DNA of 64,000 nucleotides from Leisingera daeponensis (lineage in GTDB: Bacteria > Pseudomonadota > Alphaproteobacteria > Rhodobacterales > Rhodobacteraceae): contig NZ_JAHVJA010000013.1 in assembly GCF_019801465.1 (NCBI RefSeq), positions 55,661 through 119,660 on the forward strand, given 5' to 3'. Of the stretch, positions 63,871-64,000 are shown piece after piece. Position 1 is the first letter of the stretch. Every line of letters starts with the position of its first letter. The notes under the pieces were generated by a model. It made no database searches and was not told the origin of the DNA. It worked only from the letters and a program-made list of their open reading frames with translations. Made by a program: the position numbers and the translations under genes.

Positions 63871-64000
63871 GCGGTGGCTCACCCTGCCGCGGACCCGGTG
63901 GTGTTTCACCCGTCGATGGCGGAGGCCTACCGGGAGCGGGTGTCGCGGCTGATCCGGAGCCTTGGCTCCAGCGAAGGCATGGAAGAGGCCAAGGAAGCGC
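63871..64000 (+). pseudogene. C-terminal fragment of a large serine recombinase, cut by the IS and by the window edge
   Basis: In the frame beginning at 63871 the codons read AVAHPAADPVVFHPSMAEAY and then RERVSRLIRSLGSSEGMEEA. This resembles the C-terminal region of site-specific recombinases of the resolvase/invertase superfamily (HPxMAExYRxRVxxLxxxL). The upstream catalytic and zinc-ribbon parts are absent, replaced by the IS element. Assignment rests on about 43 residues. Confidence 0.55.

Overview
The window looks like chromosomal DNA of a marine alphaproteobacterium of the Roseobacter group (Rhodobacteraceae; proteins most like those I know from Leisingera/Phaeobacter-type organisms). 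The reasons are the high GC content, the dcw operon with an sRNA-type mraZ leader, a DUF1127 gene followed by CCUCCUCCC-loop sRNAs, a BioR-type biotin operator, a TPP riboswitch in front of thiC, and the interspersed his genes. The genus is an inference; no 16S gene is present.

Layout. (1) 1-5736, minus strand: start of the division and cell-wall cluster mraZ-rsmH-ftsL-ftsI-murE-murF (murF runs off the left edge). Its leader and upstream region (5737-6500) hold a promoter, a terminator-like hairpin (UpsM-like sRNA) and a strikingly phased GGGA repeat array. (2) 6643-18344: mrp, a DUF1127 gene with four CcsR-type sRNA hairpins, uvrD/pcrA, a GGDEF diguanylate cyclase, an FMN-dependent 2-hydroxy-acid dehydrogenase and pyruvate carboxylase. 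(3) 18501-21466: three near-identical tRNA-Gly(GCC) units, the first two separated by a NaeI-type restriction-modification cassette with a vsr gene. (4) 21572-34000: a class III aminotransferase, hisB-hisH, hisA, hisF-hisE with small envelope and stress genes between them, rlmB, tRNA-Tyr and nnrU. (5) 34098-39516: a glycine betaine/proline-type ABC importer with a fused double permease and two binding proteins. (6) 39700-51601: the biotin operon bioBFDAGC (minus strand) with a BioR box, facing away from the thiamine operon thiCOSGEFD (plus strand) with a TPP riboswitch. (7) 51717-54741: an amidase, a putative glycosyltransferase-like gene and a conserved hypothetical.

From the tRNA-Thr at 55318 to the right edge the DNA has the character of a genomic island: a truncated tyrosine recombinase directly after the tRNA, an AT-richer stretch with a strong promoter and a 29-bp palindrome, then a two-gene biosynthetic unit. 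That unit is an EctB-like diaminobutyrate aminotransferase followed by a 1344-residue Pls-type nonribosomal peptide synthetase (A-T, six membrane segments, three soluble C-domains). This is the architecture of epsilon-poly-lysine synthetase, so I infer a cationic homopoly(amino acid), possibly poly-diaminobutyrate. An IS3-family element sits 16 bp behind it and abuts a remnant of a large serine recombinase.

The most noteworthy items are the Pls/diaminobutyrate cluster, the phased mraZ upstream array, the sRNA loci, and the restriction system between duplicated tRNA-Gly genes. All assignments come from reading sequence and motifs; no database search was run.
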